A DNA stretch of 64,000 nucleotides from Arcuatula senhousia (taxonomy: Eukaryota; Mollusca; Bivalvia; Mytilida; Mytilidae), in NCBI GenBank assembly GCA_963971305.1, contig OZ020307.1, positions 12,165,501 through 12,229,500 of the forward strand. Direction: 5' to 3'. Of this stretch, positions 37,201 through 48,803 are shown piece by piece (the first letter of the stretch is position 1; the number at the start of each line of letters is the position of its first letter). A model generated the notes under the pieces. It was not told where the DNA came from. It saw only the letters and a list, made by a program, of their open reading frames with translations, and ran no database searches. A program made the translations under genes and the position numbers.

Positions 37201-40200
37201 GTCATCGTTTAATTGTGTAAATGACAGACTTTAACAATATTCGCTTATTTTTAATTGTTGTTATAATTATGAAAAAAAAAACATTTTGAAGGTAAGATTG
37301 TTTGAGCGCATTTCATTTGAGCGAATTTGAAAATGACCCCTGTTTTCATTTGAGCGATTTTTTCTATTTCAATTGAGCGAATATTCTTCCAGGTAAATGG
37401 CTATAAAATTTGTACAAAAAAAGAGAGAGAAGAGGACTTAAACTTGCATATATATACTTTACTTAAATAATATTCAAAATATTTTATTTTTATATTAAAT
37501 CAGATGTAGTGGTTCTTGAACAAACATTCGATTCAAAGATTCAGTACCTTGATTTCATTAATTTTTCATTTTTTTCTATTATAAAAGAATAAATTTTTGA
37601 TGGACACTAATCAGAAATACACTAGTGACCAAATTACTAGATGCGGATTTATTACGCTGCTCGGGTACAAATTTGGTGCTTGCGTTGACTTGTAAAATGA
37701 TAAAGTCAGTCTAGACGTTAACACATAGTGCTCACATTTTAAAGTTGGTATCTGACAGAAATTTTTTTTAGCATGTAAAAAATTATTTTAATAAACATAT
37801 TGTTTACATATTTGTTCTATCTACAAATGTTTCCTTAATAGTACTAAGGAAAATGTTCTAAAAAATTACCAGTAAAAGCAAAATTTACCTGTTATTTACC
37901 TGTAGAAAAATTCGCTCAAATGAAAAAATTATTTCGCTCAAATGAAACTTTTTTCTCGCTCAATTGAAATATCAATTCGCTCAAATGAAATGCACCGGAT
38001 TGTTTGTATTAATTAATCAAAAATCAATAATTCATTAAACAAATTTTAATTATGTATTGGTTTCTATTGTATTTTTTTTTCTCAAATTCGGCTGTTGTGT
38101 ATTAAATACAATAAATTAAGATAGCTGTGCTACATAATGAAATGTATAATTATTTGCTTTAAAGTTTTAAATCTGTTTTGAATAAAAAAAATTTAAGGCA
38201 GTTTTTTCATGATTTTATTTTCAGATAGCGAATATTAAACACAGCGAACATTAAGCCTGCTGGTTTTGAATAAAAATCGTGAAAAAACACACATGCCAAA
38301 ATAACATGATATACGGTATAATGACTATATATAACTAATATCATCACTTTAATATAATTCATACTCACATTTACTTTAGGATAGAGTGTTACTGATGAGT
38401 CTGAATGCACTTTATGAGGCAGACAGAAGGATACTTCTATCCATTTGTTAATATACAGATGGACCACTCCAGTTGTATTTACACTGTAAAATACAGAAAC
38501 ATTAATTTTTTTCTAGCATGAATATAAAAATTCTGCTCCTTTCATAGAAAATTCAAACTTAACTCATACAAAAACAGTTTCCAATTGCACAAAGTATAAT
38601 TTTGTTTTATTTTAAAAATAGTTCCTAACAAAATAATAATATTGCTTGTGGTCAGAAGTATGTGTTTGTTTAATATGGCCTTTAAATATCAGCATTACAT
38701 TCTAAACTTTTTATTTTGTATTAGAAATCTTTATACTTTACCTATCAAAAGCTGCCTTTAAATCCTTGGCAAGAACACTTTTAGACAATATCAAATCGAA
38801 AGGGAAGTGCATTTGATCTAAAGTAAAAGTAAAACATAATTTTTATTTTATAGCATAATAATAATGTACAATCATAACTGGGAGGTGAGTTCCTTCCCAC
38901 AAGTACATTTTTTCCTAGTAAAGCCCTTGCTCCTTTATGTTTTATAGTCTAAACTGGCACACTTGATATTTCTGCTGAAAAGTTTATCTTTTGATTTCTT
39001 TTATTGTTATGAACAACTACGCAATTCTCTTTTTAATTTTTTTTGACATGCATTCAAATTTTACATGGCATTAAGGAACAAACAGATGGATACAAAAACA
39101 GCTGATAATACCATTTCATACCGTTAAACAAGTGGGGTCATTTTGGAGGAGAAAAATTTACATCTATTTGTAAATTTGAAATTCAGATATTGACCAAATA
39201 ACGCTTCCTCAAACCTTTTCTTAATCATTCTTGGCTATGGGTATGAATTTCTTTTGAAGATTAGAAAATCATGCTTCCAGAGTAATCTAAAGATCCTATA
39301 AAATACCTAACCTTCAGGCATTGATGCTATTTCATCATGTATTGAGATCATGATCTTGGCCTCTGCAGATAAATACTGTCGTCTAGACTCCTCATACTTT
39401 ACAGCAGCGGTTAGTTGTTTCACCAGGTCAAAGTAACAATTAATTACAGATTGCTGAACAGATGCCTGTAATACAAATATAATATTCTCAATTTTCTTTA
39501 AAAGTTAGGTATTTAATTTTTGTGAACAATAACTAATGTGTTCTTTAGATTTTTTACAGTTAATGACTTGTTAATACATTAAGCAATGTTTTATTTTCGT
39601 GTCTAAGAATACCTCACAAATATTGTGAAAATTTGTGCTCTTCAGTTTTCTTTATTTTCTCATACACTATTTAGCCCTCTACTGGGCTCTAGAATACAAA
39701 ACTATGCAATTGAAATACAAAAATAATACAAATAATATGGGAAAAACATTGCTTTTAAAGCTCACACAGATACAAAAATAAAATATATTGCCTTGATAAT
39801 TTGGATCAATGGCATTAGATAATTTTGAATTACATGATACTATTTCACACTTTTATTCCTGCATGTGCAGACATTTTCAAATATTTCTGTATAATCATAA
39901 TGTTTACGGGCAGACCTTTTTTCTTCCATAATACTCATCCAATTTGGCAGACTTTCTACATTAAAGAGCTTGCTACGTTCATATATTACAGTTTATAAAA
40001 TACATGTAAATGGTGAAAAACGCACAAATTTCAAGTCAGCAGTAACTATGGGTATTCCCTCCTTAGATTTAATGCCTGGTTGAAGGAGATGTAATTATTT
40101 AAACTTTTTTTAAGTGTTTATGGGTTTTGAATAATTATCAGTTTTTCTACATCTGACATCAAATTAAAATCTTGTTTTTTTTATTAGCCTGATGTACCAT

Positions 40201-43200
40201 CTTATATGTTTATCAATTGAGTTATTTATCTACTCAGATTTTACAATGGAAAAAGAAATGAATCTTTTCTTCCATTAAATCTCATTTAGCACTCTCTTTT
40301 TATATCTGATTTTTTCTATATCTACCAGTTTCAATACTAGAATAAAGAATGTGGTTATCAAGTCCTCAGATCTTTATATACTATACCTTTAACACAAAAG
40401 CAATATTAAAAGATCCTATCTGATGAGATATTTTTCCAGAGGTTGTCTGTTTGGTGGATTGGTCTAACAACATGGGATATCCTACAAATCTGACATCATC
40501 TACTTTCAAATCAAATGGCTGATCACATAATGCTGGATTAACTGACAGTAAGTTGGCTAAAATGGCATTAGAAAAACTGAAGAAAAAATAAACAAGCATC
40601 TATTTAAATCTGTCATTACAAAGATATCATATTTATTAATGTAACAAGAACATCTTATATTTCATTGCAACATGTCTTCAACTTTGTATACAGTGCAAGG
40701 GTTACAAAATACTGCTTGTTGTCTCACCATTCAATAATTGGGCATACAACTTCCCCTTATACTAGAAAGACAACAAACCGCTAAAATCTATTAAACTCAA
40801 ATCATCTTCATCACAATTAAGAGTAGATGGAACTTTTAGGTGAACACTATTTAAAAAGTTGGTCCACTTTGTAAGAATGTTTTATATGAACTTTACATTG
40901 AAAATTCAGATGTAAACATAATGAAGCATAATATTGATATAGATATAAATATCTTATTTACCTGGACAACATTCCATCACTTTTATGAATTATTGGGCTC
41001 CTGCAATACAGAGGATAAACATGGTTACAAGTGATCTTAAAGTAACATACTGTAAAAGCAGAAATATTTGTAGTGAATTTTTATTTTCTTTATTGTTTTC
41101 ATTTAGGTAAGAAATATCTTGGAAAAAAATGCTAGACTTTAGCTATAGCAAATAGCTGTGGCTTTACAAGGTCCAGCTGGCCCCTCTTTTGTAAGTCAAT
41201 GGGACACCCTGTAGCAAGATGTCTGGTCTGATGTTATCTTATTTTTTTCTAATGAAATAACTTACACTACTGTTGTCAGGTCTTCTGAAATACATGTTTG
41301 AACACCATACAGGTTTCTTCTTCGTACTTAAAAAAAAAACCAAAAACAATCAAGATTAATTAAATATGCATTATTATATTGAACATTCTTTAAGAGTTCC
41401 ATGTCCATATGCAAAAGGAGATTCAAGAAAGTATAATCCACTGTGACAACTTCATTGGTTGATAAAAGTTGTACCAACAGTTTCACGGGTAATCATACAA
41501 TGAGCAGATGCTTGAAATTAACATCTCCTTACTATCTCAATGATTGTATTTGTCTTTTAATTTTACTCTGTGGGGGATAAAAACATGATATTGCACTCTC
41601 CCCTTTCAAGATAGAGCTGATTTGTCTCTGATATGATAACTACTGGTCAGAGATTAGTTCTCCCCACTTTTATCTAAAAAGCGGATCTTGCCATGCTGCT
41701 AATGATTTAGCTATTTTCCCATTGAAATAGTCATGGAATGGGCCTTGGCTCATTTGAAAGGCCATATTTTCCCCTTCCAAAATCATGTTGTATTGCAGAT
41801 CTGACTGTCCAAATAATTTCACAATGAACATTTGAAAATCAGATGGCATGAGTTACTTGCTGGCTGCATGTACTCTGTGACCAGTAGTATAAAACTGTAT
41901 ATAAACACAAGTGTTTTAGTCTAGAATTTTATTTTTAATCTATTGTGTGTATATAAAAAATTCTGACCTTTGCTATGTATCTTAATACATACGGTGTAGT
42001 AATATAGCAAAGGGTCAGAATTTTTTTATATACACCAATCAAAGAAATTAAGAAGTGAAGTCCGGTGGACTCTGAATGCCTATTTTCATCAAATTTGCTA
42101 TTTTTTCCTATATAGTGAATATAAATTAATGCAAAATTTAACTGGACCTAACCAATTTTAACTGGATATTTCCAGTAGGTCCGGCCTAATTTCACAGACT
42201 GTTACACACAATAAAATTAAAAATAAAATCCTAGACTCAAACACCTGTGCAATATAAAAGGTAGTTCCCAACCACTCCCTAAAGGTTAAAGTAAAGGTAA
42301 GATTTATCTAACATCAGTGAATACACATAAGTGATGTGTACACAGTAAAAAAAAATAACATAAGCATAAGCCATAATAAGCTCTGAAGAGCTTTTAACCG
42401 GCAACAAGATTATATTATTATAAATGACCATGATTTGGCTAATATAGGCCCTTCCATGGTTGCCAGTCTTGTGTGGGAGGAAAGCCTGATATTCCAAGCT
42501 TGAAAATCGGTGAAACCCATGAGCAACAGTAGGTGCCAGAAACCTTGACACCATACATGTGACGGATCTGTGATGACAAAGCTGGAGATTTTGAATTTTT
42601 TGGCTGGAGATTGGACAAAAAAGCGGGAGATTTTCAACGCTCATTAAAATTGCATTTCAATGTCAATTGAGGGCACTAGCGTTTGCCAAATATACATGGC
42701 TTCACTGATTAATCTCAAACTGTTTATACAATCATCAGGTCAATTATGGCAATAAACATTTAGTTAACACCTATACCTGTTAATTTAACGCCTACCTAAT
42801 TGACAAACCCGTAAAACACCGGAAATGTTTAATGACTGATCAATTAAAATGTCTTTAAAATTGAAATTTTGCCATGTCTTGAAAAAGCGGGAGATTACAC
42901 AAAAAGTCGGGAGATAGGGAGATGGATCAAAAAGTCGGGAGATTTCGTCTCCCGGCAGGAGAATCACATGTATGTGACACATGTGGGGCTCAAACCCACA
43001 CTCGGGCCACAGGCACAGAGCCATCTGGAACAAGAATTATGGTAGGCCTGAGATTTAAAGTCCAGTGCCGTTACCACTCAGCCCGGGGGGGTTACTCTCA
43101 TATATATTGTATACCTATGTGCCGATGGGGTTGTCAAACCTGGACCTGTTTGTGACTTCAAAAATATACAAAACCATACCCTGTCACTGATTTTGTGCAG

Positions 43201-43795
43201 TCAAATGAAGTCATTTTCATACCATTGCAATGATGTTAGGTACGTTTTACCCTATTTAACTAATATTTGCGGAAAACTATGACAGTCATATTTGGAATTT
43301 GAATGCTCTACTAAAAAATGGTATGTTGAATTACCGATGATGGACATTTCAAAGTCATTTATAAGCCTGTTCTTTTCAGGGTTGAAAATCATGACCCTGT
43401 TCATGACTAGTAACCTTTGAAAAACAGACCCTGTTTTGCGGCACATAGGTATACCCACTTACAATGGGAGTAACCCCCCCGGGCCACTCAGCCACCAAAC
43501 TCCAACCAGGCCTTAGCATGTCCTGATACTTAATCTGTTCTAGGACTTTGATTTTTTGAAAACAACAATGTCATTTTATATCCTTAGTATGTGAGAATGT
43601 TTGTGCTTGAACTTGAAAAGATGCTTTGGAAGAAGTGACTTTTTGTGAAGATTTGAGTAAACTGCATAAATGTTTACATTTAGCTTGACTGTTTTCTAAT
43701 GGTCCTTCATTGTGTGGATACTGGAAAAGCAATCTCTCCCCTCTTGTGCCAGAAGTAACCAATAAAATTGCTATGGGGTCAATATCGTCTGTCAT
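28276..43795 (-). CDS. NPRL3: NPRL3, GATOR1 complex subunit (15 coding exons)
   Basis: NPRL3 joins NPRL2 and DEPDC5 in GATOR1, the RagA/B GTPase-activating complex that restrains TORC1 at the lysosome when amino acids are scarce. Coding exons in order of transcription: 43795-43678, 41326-41266, 41000-40962, 40576-40387, 39465-39312, 38817-38742, 38483-38369, 36432-36398, 32731-32572, 32164-32063, 31529-31516 (14-nt microexon, weakest), 31421-31298, 30572-30431, 29868-29676 and 28432-28276. All have AG/GT borders and compatible phases, giving 559 aa (human 569). Diagnostic stretches: [87 protein letters not shown] and [20 protein letters not shown]. An in-frame TGA lies two codons upstream of the ATG, and an acceptor at 43817 shows a 5' UTR intron. 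Introns 1, 7, 8, 12 and 14 carry mobile elements. It is convergent with MPG. Confidence 0.93.
28848..29400. repeat. Old copy of the GTCTCGCCTGC-family tandem core in NPRL3 intron 14
   Basis: Diverged monomers with 'actcaactggaaaatcaaggt', 'taagctactactggggcatatg' and 'gttcttgagatat..aggtgct' resemble the cores at 1455-2972 and 52691-53425. A relic of the right end ('ccggaagtaaagtaacacctatg') survives near 29400, but the terminal GCAGGCGAGAC is lost. Confidence 0.5.
31015..31216. repeat. CCCGGAATCCCGAACTT tandem repeat in NPRL3 intron 12
   Basis: About six units of ~30 bp with 'tcccggaatcccgaactt' or close variants, bounded by 'gggggtctgatcccgg' on the left and 'ggtcctacccccccccc' on the right. 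These bounds are inverted G/C runs that may be element ends. It is non-coding. Confidence 0.55.
31650..31888. mobile_element. MITE with CAGTGAAACCTGT ends
   Basis: The ends 'cagtgaaacctgt' at 31650 and 'acaggtttcact' to 31888 are inverted. Inside, 31735-31797 forms a strong hairpin 'ccaagggttacgatctgc' with its complement. It lies in NPRL3 intron 10. Confidence 0.55.
33083..34527 (-). mobile_element. Pearl-like element, GCTCACCTG family, in NPRL3 intron 8
   Basis: The structure matches the copy at 21251-23202 but is shorter, with three ~493-bp monomers ('ttaactcctctgacac'-type starts near 33170, 33673 and 34168). The left end on the plus strand is 'agctcacctgacccgaaggg' with a GTCCGTCGTCCGTC tract (33130-33150). 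The right end is 'caggtgagcgattcaggctc' and 'ctgggagcctcttg'. Confidence 0.75.
34561..36060 (-). mobile_element. Pearl-like element, TACGACCGC family, in NPRL3 intron 8
   Basis: Read on the plus strand it begins 'aaaaagcttcgccgagcgc' and 'atgatacgaccgcaacatg'. It ends with a CGACGACGACGACGAC tract (35997-36016) and the hairpin 'cgtccgcaaattttttgcgg'. The core has about seven monomers of ~110-125 bp ('cgcaaaaattaattcttaa', 'gacaagaacaaacatgcaaa'). It sits only ~33 bp from the preceding element, so one intron took two insertions side by side. Confidence 0.75.
36061..36397. other. Remaining NPRL3 intron 8 sequence
   Basis: AT-rich, nothing recognised, up to the splice donor of exon 8 at 36397. 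Confidence 0.3.
37307..37993. mobile_element. Fold-back element with iterated ATTTGAGCGAA arms in NPRL3 intron 7
   Basis: The left arm (37307-37395) repeats 'catttgagcga' words three to four times. The right arm (37895-37993) holds the complement 'tcgctcaaatg' four times, with both arms ending at 'ccaggtaaat'/'atttacctg'. The ~500-bp middle is AT-rich and unpaired. No transposase is present. Confidence 0.6.
41906..42249. mobile_element. MITE with ~45-bp TIRs in NPRL3 intron 1
   Basis: The left end 'acaagtgttttagtctag' with 'aattttatttttaat', and the right end 'attaaaaataaaatcctag' with 'actcaaacacctgtg', are inverted copies. A second inner hairpin (41965-42024) pairs 'aaaattctgacc.tttgctat' with its complement. 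Confidence 0.6.
42545..42975 (-). mobile_element. Interspersed repeat with 'ctcccgccgggagac' end, copy 2
   Basis: Inverted relative to 18816-19210. From the right: 'acatgtgattctcctgcc' with 'gggagacgaaatctcccg', several 'atctccc.ctttttg' units, 'caagacatggcaaaattt', and the far end 'tttgtcatcacagatcc'. It lies in NPRL3 intron 1. Confidence 0.55.
42976..43512 (-). mobile_element. tRNA-derived SINE-like sequence, split by a MITE
   Basis: On the minus strand, 'tggtggctgagtgg' at about 43496-43484 resembles a polymerase III A box. After the MITE the sequence resumes 'taacggcactggacttt', and 'gtgtgggtttgagcccc' (about 43000-42985) resembles a B box. Spacing and text look like a tRNA-Ser/Leu-type head. 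The A-box region holds the target site of the MITE at 43082-43483. The SINE extent to the left is unclear. Confidence 0.5.
43082..43483. mobile_element. hAT-like MITE with 8-bp target duplication
   Basis: The ends 'CCCGGGGGGGTTACTC' and 'GAGTAACCCCCCCGGG' are perfect 16-bp inverted repeats, extended by a further inverted 'tatacctatgtgccg' / 'cggcacataggtata'. Perfect 8-bp direct repeats CCACTCAG flank it (43074-43081 and 43484-43491). TSD length and structure fit the hAT superfamily. It lies in NPRL3 intron 1, inside the SINE-like sequence. Confidence 0.75.
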
Positions 43796-44046
43796 TTTTC
43801 AACTCCACCAATATTACTGTAAGGGGAGGTAATTGCTGGTGCCTAAAATGTGTCATCCGTACCCGTGCCCGTTTTTCAAAAACAAATTGTATTCTTTTCA
43901 AAACACAAATAATTAAAATACTTATATACATGCAAAGATTAATGTCTTATCAGCACTGATGCAGTGTTTCTTGTATGGGGGTTTGAGTTTTGTTTTAATC
44001 AGATTTAATTTTAAATGTCTTTTTTTTATTTTGTACATGCATTGTG

Positions 44047-44963
44047 GATACATATGGTGGCATATTTCTGCCAACACATAATCATATACATAACTAGTTA
44101 ATCAAGTAGATATCTAGTTATCTAACTAGATAAATATCTAGTTATTTAACTAGATAAATTATCTAGATATTTAACTAGATAATTAAGTGGTTATCTAGTT
44201 ATTTAACTAGATATTTAACTAGTTAATTAAGTAGTTATCTAGTTATTTAACTAGATATTTAACTAGTTAATTTTAATATCATAACGTGAAAAAATGCATG
44301 CTAGCGCTTGTAACTGCCATTATTATATTATTATTCACCTCTATTTTAAGAGGTTATCTAGATATTTAACTAGATAACTACTTATTATCTAGATATTTAA
44401 CTAGATATTTAACTAGATAAATATCTAGATAACTACTTATTATCTAGATATTTAACTAGATATTTAACTAGATAAATTATCTAGATATTTAACTAGATAA
44501 ATATCTAGATAACTACTTATTATCTAGATAAATTATCTAGATATTTAACTAGATAATTTATCTAGTTAAATATCTAGATAATAAGTAGTTATCTAGATAT
44601 TTATCTAGTTAAATATCTAGTTAAATATCTAGATAATAAGTAGTTATCTAGTTAAATATCTAGATAACCTCTTAAAATAGAGGTGAATAATAATATAATA
44701 ATGGCAGTTACAAGCGCTAACATGCATTTTTTCACATTATGATATTAAAATTAACTAGTTAAATATCTAGTTAAATAACTAGATAACTACTTAATTAACT
44801 AGTTAAATAACTAGATAACCACTTAATTATCTAGTTAAATATCTAGATAATTTATCTAGTTAAATAACTAGATATTTATCTAGTTAGATAACTAGATATC
44901 TACTTAATTAACTAGTTATGTATATGATTATGTGTTGGCAGAAATATGCCACCATAGATACAT
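44047..44963. mobile_element. 0.9-kb near-perfect palindrome built of CTAGATA/TAACTAG units
   Basis: The whole segment is an inverted repeat. Outer arms pair 'ggtggcatatttctgcc' (44056) with 'ggcagaaatatgccacc' (to 44953). Within the arms, a unique-looking block at 44278-44355 pairs with 44655-44755. The rest is irregular iteration of 'atctagatatttaactag' words, each itself nearly palindromic. The centre is about 44505-44550. It probably represents a fold-back transposon; no TSD could be fixed. It lies upstream of NPRL3 exon 1. Confidence 0.75.
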
Positions 44964-45106
44964 GTACCATTTAAAAAAATATTTCTACACATATTTATTT
45001 TTTCTTCATAACTAAATTAAAAAAAGTTGATGCCTCTAGATCACAGTGATTACAGTGCAAAACTTTTCAAAGATTTTTATAACATTATTTATTCTAAGGG
45101 ATGGAG

Positions 45107-45372
45107 CATTTAACTTGAAGGAGGGGTCTTGGTTTTTTGTTTTGATCAGAATTTTTTTTTTCATGCAGAGCGCAGACAAAATATTTATTTTTCAAAGGTG
45201 TCACGACAGAATTTTTTTTTTTCATTTTCAGCACTATTTTTTATAGCAGAATTCCTTCTTCAGAATATTTTTTTTCTTACCCTCAGCTGCCAAAATATTT
45301 TTTTCATCAAATATAATTTTCAGAATATTTTTTTAGGAAAAAACAAAGGCCCCCCCCCCTTCAAGTTAAATG
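45107..45372. mobile_element. Small element with CATTTAACTTGAAGG ends
   Basis: The ends 'catttaacttgaagg' (45107) and 'ccttcaagttaaatg' (to 45372) are perfect inverted repeats, next to G and C runs. The interior is several 'cagaatatttttttt' units of ~27-45 bp. The two open frames across it are Phe-rich low complexity, not genes. Confidence 0.55.
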
Positions 45373-45384
45373 GTCGATCGCTAT

Positions 45385-47480
45385 AATTTAGCTTTTGAAC
45401 TTAAAACTGTAGGTGAAGACTATGTATGTAAGCAACTACAACAGCTAAATCCTAATAAAAGTACAGGATTAGATGGTATACCATCAAGATTTTTAAAAGA
45501 TGGGTCAACTATTTATCAAAACCTATAACTTATATTATAAACTTGTCTATTTCATCTGGTATTGTACCTGAGTAAATGTAATCTGCAAGAGTATGTCCTT
45601 TTTATAAAAAGAATAACAGGGTGGATGTTGGCAATTATCGCTGCAGTTAGCATTTTAATAGTTGTTTCAAAAATATAAGAAAGTATGGAAGCCCATTAGT
45701 GCCAAATAAGACTGAAACATTTTTTATTTATCAGTAGACCGCAACTTAATAAATGGCGGCCACCAGATAATTATCTGGCGGCCACGACTTACTATCTAGC
45801 AGCCGCCACTTATTATATGGCGACCGCCACTTAATTATCTGGCGGCCGCCACTTATTATATGGCGACCACCACATATTTGGCTGCCGGCACTTATTACTT
45901 GGCGGCCGCTACATAATTTATCTGGCGGCCACCACTTATTATATGGCGACCGCCACTTAATTTAATGGCGGCCGCCAGAATAATAAGGTGGCGGCCGCCA
46001 GATGAATTATGTAGCAACCGCCAAATAATAAGTGGAGGCCGCCAAATAATTATGTGGCGGTCGCCATATAATAAGTGGCGGCCGCCAGATTATTAAGTGG
46101 CGGCCGCCAGATAAATTAAGTGGCGGCTGCCAGATAATTTTATGTGGCGGCCGCCAGTTAATAAGTGGCGGTCCCCATATAATAAGTGGCAGCCGCTAGA
46201 TAGTAAGTCGCGGCTGCCAAATAAATAACTGGCGGTCGCCATTTATTAAGTGGCGGTCTCCTGATAAATAAAAATGTTTCAGTCTTATTTGGCACTAATG
46301 TGCTTCCATAAGAAAGAGCTGTTTACTCTCAATTTGAGAAATATCTTGTGAAACACAAATTATTTTACAAACACCAATTTGGTTTTAGATCTTCATAATC
46401 AACTGATACATGTTTGATACATCTGTTTGATCATATCAAAGATCAGTCAACTAAAGGGCTTTCTACAGGAATGATAATGCTTGACCTTCAAAAAGCATTC
46501 GATACTGTTGATAACTATATTTTATGCCAAAAACTTATTAAACTATCGGCGTAAAAAAATTTCAAATGGTTTGAATCCTATCTTTGTAATAGACAACAAA
46601 AAGTAAATGTGAATGGAACTGCATGAGTCTGATTTTTTAAATATAACATGTGCTGTTCCACAAGGTAGTATTTTAGGACCACTTTTATTTTTATGTTTCG
46701 TAAATGACATGTCTATTAGTATAAGTTCAGATTGTAAAATTCTGCTCTATGCAAATGACAGTGCTATTCTATTTTCACACAAAAACCTAGAGGTTATATC
46801 TCAAAAACTAGGCAAAGAACTTGAATCTTGTAGTAAATGGTTAATTGACAATAAATTATCACTCCATCTAGAAAACAGAAGCAATTCTGTTTGGGTCAAA
46901 CAAAAATTATCTAAAATTAGTAACTTTAATGTTACCTGTAACAATCATACAAAATTGTGTGAAATATTAAGGTCTATGTATTGATAATTCTCTTTCGAAA
47001 GAAAAGATTATTAACAGTATTATTCATAAAGTATAAACTCAAGATACAGACAAGCAAAATGCTTGTCAGAAGCATCAAGAAAGACATTAGTCACAGCATT
47101 AATTAAATGTCATCTTGGTTATGCTTGCTCTGCTTGGTATGCTGGTGTAAACAAAATTTATAAAGATAACTTACAAATATTACAAAACTAATGTGTAAGA
47201 TTTATAAAGGCTGAGGGATATAGATACAGAGTCGATCATAATGTTTTGCAGAGCATTGATTATGTTAATATTGATAATAGTGTTAAACAACTTAGATCAA
47301 ATCATGTACATAAGATATATTATAATGTAAGTCCTATAGTTATATGAAACAGAGTTTTACTAAACTTAGAGATTGTCATATATATAATACAAGACATAGC
47401 GAGTATAACTTCTGGGTTCCTGCTCATTGTATTGGCTTGGCGTCATCAAGAGTTTCTAGAGTTGGACTCGTCATTCAGCG
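45385..47480 (+). pseudogene. Decayed LINE (non-LTR retrotransposon reverse transcriptase)
   Basis: Fragments of a reverse-transcriptase ORF are readable in order: LNPNKSTGLDGIPSRFLKD near 45450, YSQFEKYL near 46320, HQFGFRSS near 46375, MLDLQKAFDTVD near 46480, VPQGSILGPLLF near 46650 and YANDSAI near 46750, then weaker C-terminal text to about 47480. The catalytic box reads YANDS where active enzymes have YADD/FADD, and many stops and frame changes exist. It is dead. The order and motifs fit CR1/Jockey-type LINEs. Positions 45684-46310 are a later palindromic insertion. Confidence 0.8.
45684..46310. mobile_element. Palindromic GGCGGCCGCCA element inserted in the LINE
   Basis: The ends TATGGAAGC.CATTAGTGCC and the complement GGCACTAATGTGCTTCCATA are inverted copies continuing for ~50 bp ('aaataagactgaaacatttt'). 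The interior alternates ~20 'ggcggccgcca'-type boxes with short AT linkers, in inverted arrangement about a centre near 45990. ATAAGAAAG occurs directly before (45675-45683) and again at 46308-46316, so the target duplication is 6-9 bp. That length and the long TIRs are compatible with a Mutator-like non-autonomous element. Confidence 0.75.
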
Positions 47481-47620
47481 AGGGTAGAAAAATGATATAA
47501 GCAGCTGTACTCTTCTCTACCCTTGATTAATGACCTAAACACAGTCTTTGTCATCACATTAACTAACATTTTCTCCCGAACTTAAAAAAAATTTGGTTTA
47601 GAAAAATCTTCATCTCCCTT

Positions 47621-48301
47621 GTTTAGGGACCAACCATATTAATTCAGACAGGTGGGTTGGATGGTAGGGATTCTATCCTGAGTCATTTGAGACCAAAACA
47701 AAATCGAAACAATTTTTTAGCCTAGCACTGATGAAATTTATACATTTAAAATGCATGCAATGCCATAATGCAAAAGGAATTATATATTCATTCTTTTTTG
47801 CAAGGGGATGAATCTTTTTGGAGGGGGGAATGAAAGGACCAACTAGCTTTTACATGTACTACATTTTAAAAATTAAAAGGACCTCTTCCTGCTGTAAAAG
47901 CAAACCAATATAGGTTTCATGAAATCCAACAAAAGCTTTATGAAGCTCTTTGTCAATTTTCAGCTTATTAAATCTGTCTTTTGTTAAATAATATTCACTT
48001 GACTATTGACCTTTCAGAGAGCAACAATTTGATATTATGGGGGTATGGATATCTTCTTCATCCTGTCTTTTTATTATTGGAAAAATTTGGAGCCTGGATT
48101 ATATTTTTGTGTGCAGCTGCACACATTTTTTTTTATATTTAAAGCTAATTTTTTTTTAAAGTCAAATACATCTTCCTGTCCTTTTCTTCATAACAAAGTA
48201 CTGTCCTGCCTTTTTATTTCCAGATTTTTGGCATCCTGCCTTTTCATTTCAAATTTCACCATAGCCCCTCCCCTAAAAATTGATTGGTAAGGTCCCTAAA
48301 C
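47621..48301. mobile_element. MITE with GTTTAGGGACC ends
   Basis: The left end 'gtttagggaccaacc' and right end 'ggtaaggtccctaaac' are inverted copies, with 'attaatt'/'aattgatt' adjoining. The interior contains a G-run (47820-47830) and a C-rich tail. An 81-codon open frame inside (48045-48290) has no family resemblance and is not called. Confidence 0.5.
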
Positions 48302-48369
48302 CTCAAAACAAGTATTCAAGTATTTGTAGTACAAATAGAAATATATATACTTTTGTTGAGAGTAAAATC

Positions 48370-48720
48370 TTTTTTTTTACCTCTCTAAAATTTCTGATAT
48401 TTTGTAAAATCTTGAATTTCATTACTTAAAAGTACCAGTAATCATAAATAATTGTAGTGATCATTATCAACATAATCAAAATATCAACCATCTCCTAAAA
48501 CTATTCCAATTCTGTGGTGTGTTGAGTTTTGTCAATTAGTCCACCTAAATATAAACAGAAATAGTGTAAGATTTTATTATTTCCCTATGATTGTATAAGT
48601 TGTATAAGCTGTGTAAATTTTTTTTTTACTTAATATTGACCACTCTAAAATTTCTGATATTTTGTTAAATCTCGAATTTCATTATTAAAAGTAATCATAA
48701 ATAATTGTGGGAGATTATTA
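48370..48720. repeat. Two direct repeats of ~100 bp
   Basis: 'actctaaaatttctgatat' with 'tttgtaaaatcttgaatttc' near 48380-48470 recurs near 48647-48720 with few changes, about 265 bp apart. They are direct copies in AT-rich spacer, origin unknown. Confidence 0.5.
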
Positions 48721-48740
48721 AGAAAAGCACAGAAACTTAC

Positions 48741-48803
48741 TTCCCTTTATCCATATTTTGCTTGTCAATGTCCCTTACAATGGTGGTGGTAGAGACATAT
48801 AAT
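48741..48803 (-). other. Candidate exon (5' UTR exon of NPRL3 or part of an unknown gene)
   Basis: On the minus strand a 63-nt segment is bounded by an acceptor 'cttctatag' and a strong donor 'GTAAGT'. One frame is open throughout (LYVSTTTIVRDIDKQ…). It matches no family I know. NPRL3 exon 1 is preceded by an acceptor at 43817, so an upstream 5' UTR exon must exist and this is one candidate. It could equally be a cryptic splice pair. Confidence 0.25.
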